Positions 59,219-64,000 of a stretch of DNA of 64,000 nt are shown here, in pieces; positions within the stretch are counted from its first letter, which is position 1; each line of letters starts with the position of its first letter. A model generated the notes under the pieces. The model searched no databases and was not told where the DNA came from. It saw nothing but the letters and a program-made list of their open reading frames with translations. Source of the DNA: Anaeramoeba flamelloides (lineage: Eukaryota > Metamonada > Anaeramoebidae); NCBI GenBank assembly GCA_027625915.1, contig JANTQA010000029.1, positions 1,674,001-1,738,000 on the forward strand, in the 5' to 3' direction. Position numbers and translations under genes: made by a program.

Positions 59219-62200
59219 TTATTTTCTCCATCTACTCTTTTTATTTTTTTTAAGTAAGGGTTGTATATCTTTCAGCCAAGGGTTTAGTGTTGTTAAATAA
59301 CCATTTTTATCTTCCCTATTTGACAGCCCTATTTCCAAAACTTTTTTCGCGCCGAGTTCAATAAATTTTTGATCTAAATTTTTGGCCGCGTTATTAAACT
59401 GGGTATATGTCGAAGACCCTAACCCGAAAACACAGAATTTTAATTTCGTTAATGACATTGGCTGAAGTTCTTTTAATTTATGCCAAAATTTGAGTGCATT
59501 TTCAGGGAATGCGCCGTCCCAGAACGTTGATGTTATCAAGAAGACTAATTTTTCATGTTTTAATTTAATTGGCTGTCCGTATTCATTCATTTCCTTGATT
59601 CTGACTTTATACTTGAGCGATCTAATCTTATCGGCAATTTTGAGCGCAGCCTTTTCAGCTGTCCCTGTTTGCGATCCATACAAGATTAAATAGGAATTTT
59701 TCCAGGTCAGGCCTTCATTTAATTTATGGAACTTATCCGAATTTTCGTCGGTTTGGGGCTGATCGGAATATTTGTAAGGCTCGTAGGTTGTGTGCAAATA
59801 TTTCAGGGCCACTTTGTCGTAGGGCTTTTTAAGCCAGTCTTTGTATAATCTTTTCACTAGGGGGTTTTGGTAACTGGATCGCGAGGGTAATTTGTTTTCG
59901 TTTTGATAAACAACCTGCTTCCTCAGGGGGTTAATATCGAGATTGGACCGAGGTTGCCCACCGCCTCCAATGCAGCCATCGGGGCAGGCCATTATTTCGA
60001 TAAAATCGTAATTAAAGGAAGATGTGCCCCAGGTTTCGAGAAACTTATGGATATTTTTGCCGCCAGAAACGACAGCCAATCTTAGCGGTGTGCCATCAAA
60101 GTCGATCACACTTTCCTTGATACCTTTACGACTCCTAACTGGCTTAAATTCGATGGACGGGAACTCGACACCCTTTTGGAGCCAATATGCGCTTCTTAAT
60201 GCTGCCTCCATGACGCCGCCAGACGAGGCAAACAGCTGTGCAGCCCCTGTTGAAAATCCTAAAGGGTTGTCGAATTCTCTTTCTTCCAATTCTGAAAATT
60301 CAATGCCCCTTTTCGCCACCATTCTCCCCATTTCTCGTACAGTCAAACAAAGATCAACCTCTTTGACACCCGTCTTGGGGTTTCGAAATTGTGGTCGATC
60401 CAATTCCTTTTTTTTCGCCGTGCAGGGCATAACAGTGACACAATAGATATCCTTAGGATCAAGGTTTAACCTTTTGGCATAATAGTTTTTGATCACAGAT
60501 CCAAACATTTGCTGTGGCGACTTACAGCTAGAGAGATGTGGTATTATTTCTGGATATTTCTTTTCGACCAAATTAACCCACCCGGGGCAGCATGATGTGA
60601 ACATTGGTAAAACAGAATTTTCCTTATCGTTCATCCGATGTAATAATTCTGTTCCTTCTTCCATGATTGTTAAATCCGCGGCGAACTGCACATCAAAAAC
60701 CTGATTGAAGCCTAGTAATCTTAATAGATGAACACATTGACCGGTTGTTAATGAACCAGGTGCTAATTTAAAGATTTCAGACATGCTGATTCTTGCGGAG
60801 GGGGCCATTCCAACAACAACAAGTTTTTTTTTACTTTTCATCACAGCATCAAGCTTCTGGGTATGATCAATTTCCGTAATTGCTCCAGATGGGCAATATA
60901 ATGAGCATTGGCCACAAGAAATACACAAAGTATCACCCAAAAATTTCCCCTTGGTGTTAAAAGCAGGCATGAGGGATTCGGCTGAATTAAAATCACTCAT
61001 GGTTGTTGGGGGATCATAAGAATATATATCCATCCCTATTGATCATTATTATTTATGATATTTATTATGATTTTGTTTTTTATTAATTTGAAAAATTTTT
61101 GAAATTAATTTTGAGTTTTTTTTTATTTTTTAATAAAATATAGATTATTTGATTAAATTTTCACAGATTGTGGAATATTTATTTTATAGTGATTATCTTT
61201 CGATCGGGTTCTTACCACCTTGTGGATTCTGGGTGGATGGGTGGGTCGTAAAGTGTCTTAAAGTGCCTAGATTTTCTAGAATTCAAAAGAATAGAGAATA
61301 AAATCCAAGATTTTACTCAATTCTTTTAAATTCTTGAAAAGCTAACGGCGGTTTTTTTTAATTTTTGAAATAAACTGAAAATAAAATAATTTCTTTTTCA
61401 TTTCTAAAATTAAAAAAAACCTAATGACAGAAAGTAAAATTTTAATCTGATCAGCAAAATGATATTATTATTTAATTAATATACATTTTAACAATTTTTC
61501 TTCTTCTCTTTTTTGATTTTGAACTAAACTTTCTTTAATTGCGTTTTTCTCTTTATAAATAAATAGTATTTGATCAAGTTCATTTTTCGAAAAACTGCTA
61601 TTTTATTTATTAATTTTACAGTTTATTTTAGTAATCTCTTTATTTTCATTGACATTTACAAAATAATTACGTTTTTTTAAAAAATGATTGTATCAGAAAC
61701 TTTCTTATATACAAGAAAGTCAGAAAAGATTATTTTAAAGGAAATCGAACTTCTTTTTACCTGAATTATTTTACTCACAAAATCTTATCACCAATTTTTT
61801 TTTTTTTTTCGAGAAACAAAATTGTATTTATTAGAATAACAAATTTTGCTTCATTGAAAAAGATTTAAAAAAATTGAAAAATTTTTCAGAAAGAATAGTT
61901 ACCTTGTATATTAGAACAAGCAGCAATGCATCTTGTACAATCGATACATTTTGTATGGTCAACTTGTATAGCTAAATTTGTTGTATCAATGAATTTATTT
62001 GACACTCTTTCAATTAAATTATCAAGCATTGTATCGTTTTCATCGGCAACAATTACTTTTTTTTTTTGTTTTTTTCCATTTTTTGATTTTTTAAATCTTT
62101 TTTCTCCATTTTTAATATACTCCTCCATTAAATGATTTGAGTTATTCACTTTCTCAATCCCAACCATTTTTGATAATAAATTTCGATTTTTTTGTTTCTT

Positions 62201-63094
62201 TCTCAAATCGGCAACTGCACTCATTAATTGTTCACGAACTTTTGGAGAATCTGTTTTAATTTCCATTCCTTCCCATAATTCTGTGGCACATGCGCACGCT
62301 CTTTGGAAGGATTGTTTTGAAACTGATTTGACATCAACAATACAGCACTTGCAAGTGCCCACAGGGCCCAATGATGGGTGATAGCATAATGCTTCAATTT
62401 CAAACCCCACTTTTCTGCAGGCCTCGAGTATATTTAATTTGGAGCTGACTTTAAATTTTTGGCCATTAATGTTAATTTCAATTTGCTTCTCAATGATTTT
62501 GGATCCCAAATCATAAGCGTGATCCCTTTTTAAGGAGATTTTTTGTTTTTCCTTTTTTGTTAAGGTTTCCAGTTCTTGTTTGGAATTGGAATCGACTACA
62601 TGGTGAGAGGGCCAACGATAAATCCTTCGTTCTTCGCCAATTGACAGCGTTAAATTCTTGTTTGGAATATAAATGGCTGTGACTGGCTTTTTATGCCCCT
62701 TGAGTACCGCCTTGCATTTTAAAGTTTTACACGACCACACTCTGATTGTGCAATCATTGCCACCAGAATAAAGATAATCACCATATTTACTAAGAGTTCT
62801 GATCTTACCACTATGCCCTTCTAAGAATGTTGGTAGCTGTCTGGGCTTTTTCAAGTTATAAACACCAATCCTTCCATCCCAAGACGCAGTATATAAAATA
62901 TTTTGATTTAAAATCATTTTCACGATCCCGTATTCATGTCCAAAGAGTGTATGTGCGCAACTCCCAGATCTGATATCCCACATTTTGACCATTCGATCCT
63001 GGGAGCTTGTATACAGGGTTTTTTTTGATTTATCTAATAACATTGAAAAAATCCAATCTTTGTGCCCTTTGAATGTTAACTTTTTTCTCCCGGA
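59219..63094 (-). CDS. WD40 - ferredoxin - [FeFe]-hydrogenase - flavodoxin fusion protein (5' end incomplete)
   Basis: Exons 63094-61903 and 61035-59219 join in phase 1 (G|GG, Gly) to 1002 residues. About 6-165: four WD40 repeats (GHKDWIFSM; DRMVKMWDI; DGRIGVYNL; CTIRVWSC). About 200-280: [2Fe-2S] domain (CYHPSLGPVGTCKCCIVDV). [4Fe-4S] motifs: CIDCTRCIAAC (383-393) and CISCGQCSLYC (435-445). H-domain: TSCCPGW (Cys 546/547), MPCTAKKKE (Cys 602), MACPDGCIGGGGQ (Cys 748/752), all H-cluster ligands present. About 846-990: FMN-binding flavodoxin domain (LYGSQTGTAEKAA; CVFGLGSSTYTQF) without an NADPH/FAD part. The enzyme should reduce protons to H2 with electrons from ferredoxin, flavin or both. 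A propeller needs about seven WD repeats and the frame is closed upstream of 63094, so 5' exons are missing, probably beyond the window. Location (cytosol or hydrogenosome) cannot be judged without the N-terminus. Confidence 0.9.
61036..61902 (-). other. Intron of the hydrogenase fusion gene
   Basis: 867 bp, donor gtaactat and acceptor gatcaatag. It separates the two [4Fe-4S] motifs; splicing gives CSNIQG followed by MDIYSYDPP, the normal layout of the accessory-cluster region. It contains a repeat family E fragment. Confidence 0.88.
61240..61430. repeat. Repeat family E, partial copy 3
   Basis: Shares aaagtgcctagattttct, the inverted ttcaaaagaatagag / ctcaattcttttaaa pair and gaaaagctaacggcgg with copy 1. 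It lies within the hydrogenase-gene intron. Confidence 0.6.
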
Positions 63095-64000
63095 CTTTTT
63101 TTAATAAATATTATTTGATGGTATTTTTATGAAAAAAAAAAGAAAGTTTTTGACATTAATAAATTGTTAAAAGTTCGAAGGTTTCATTTAGCATCAATGA
63201 TTTTGTTTTTGTCTAAACATATAAATTTTCATTAATTGTGAAAGAAAATTTGCTCGAGAAAACTGAAAAAAATGTGAAAAGTTAAGTAACAATTTACTTT
63301 TTTTATAATTTTTCCTCAAAAAAAAATGATTTTTTTTTTTATTATCAAATTGAAAATCAAGATATTTTAATAATTTTTTTTTAATTTTGAATATTTTTTT
63401 GTTTAAAAAAATTGTTTCTAATTATATTTTTATATTAACTAATTTGTAAAGTTATTTATTTTATTTTGTTAATAAATTGATTTATTTTTGGAATTTATAA
63501 AAGAAGTTTTTTCTTTATAAATGCTGTTTAAACTTGATTTAGTGTTGATATTTTAAAATAACAGTATTATAAAAAATAAATTTAACAAATTTGAAAAATT
63601 ATTTTGATTTTTTATTTTTTTTAATTTATACAATTGATAACAATATAATTGAAAATTAAACAAAATTGTAATTGTTTGAAAAAAATTTTATTTTTATCTC
63701 TAAAACAAACAATTCAAAAAAATTAATTATATCAAGAATTATTAATTCTTTTTATTTGTATTTTTTCAATGTTTTATTAAGAATTGTTTTTTTTATCAAT
63801 ACGCCAAGTACTAAATCCAATAATAACATGGTTATCTTGAACAGTATATATGAAGGGGTTAGTTACATTCTAACGATTTTGAGTGTCACAGTTTATTCGA
63901 AATTGAATCATCAAAATCATTTCTTTAACCAAATAAATTGATGTTCTAATAAAAGGGGGAATGGAAGTAAGTGTTCTCGTATAATATATTTACATACTAA
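63095..64000. other. Right edge: probable further intron of the hydrogenase gene
   Basis: An acceptor (aaaaaaag) lies at 63095-63096 on the minus strand. Beyond it there are only AT-rich DNA and a family IJ fragment (63855-63945). No WD40-coding exon is visible before the window ends. Confidence 0.5.
63855..63945 (-). repeat. Family IJ fragment
   Basis: The reverse complement contains ttatttggttaaagaaatga followed by a gattcaatttc...tgacactcaaaat stretch, matching the right end of family IJ at about 10895-10950 and 55395-55450. It explains the spurious plus-strand open frame at 63672-63941. Confidence 0.5.

Noticed and set aside
59490-60704. Plus-strand open frames across the hydrogenase gene
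   Set aside because: Antisense shadows of the well-supported minus-strand exon.
63672-63941. 89-codon plus-strand open frame at the right edge
   Set aside because: Overlaps a family IJ fragment on the other strand and has AT-driven composition.

Overview
The window is AT-rich eukaryotic DNA with low gene density: seven protein-coding genes in 64 kb, GT-AG introns, Asn/Lys/Ser-rich proteins and many decayed DNA transposons. Two Ras guanine-nucleotide exchange factor (RasGEF) genes, two TALE homeobox genes and an [FeFe]-hydrogenase in one window point to an anaerobic amoeboid protist. Anaeramoeba is my best guess. This is inference from gene content; no marker rRNA is present.

Layout, left to right. 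312-3431 (+): the SPB1 rRNA methyltransferase, three exons. 5243-16871 (-): RasGEF-A (LisH, RasGEF-N, CDC25), four exons with introns of 3.6, 0.5 and 5.2 kb filled with repeats. 21944-24662 (+) and 30752-32986 (+): two large, mostly disordered paralogous TALE homeodomain proteins. 35210-37827 (+): a two-exon coiled-coil protein. 39262-43250: a 4-kb inverted repeat carrying nested MITEs. 44375-53339 (-): RasGEF-B, whose ubiquitin-like/talin-head-like N-terminal exon is separated from the rest by an inferred 6.4-kb intron that holds a decayed mariner element. 53340-59218: repeats only. 59219-63094 (-): an unusual fusion of WD40 repeats, a [2Fe-2S] ferredoxin domain, two [4Fe-4S] motifs, the hydrogenase H-domain and a flavodoxin domain. 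Its 5' end is not resolved and probably lies beyond the window.

The genes do not form one pathway. The RasGEFs are signalling proteins, the TALE proteins are probable transcription factors, Spb1 acts in large-subunit ribosome biogenesis and the hydrogenase in anaerobic electron disposal.

The repeats are mostly Tc1/mariner-type: TA target duplications and AACT...AGTT ends recur in four TIR families. Empty-site comparisons between repeat copies inside the window support several of the insertions. The items most worth following are the WD40-hydrogenase-flavodoxin fusion, the Asn51-to-Gln change in both TALE homeodomains, the repeat-filled giant introns confined to the RasGEF genes, and the nested 4-kb inverted repeat.
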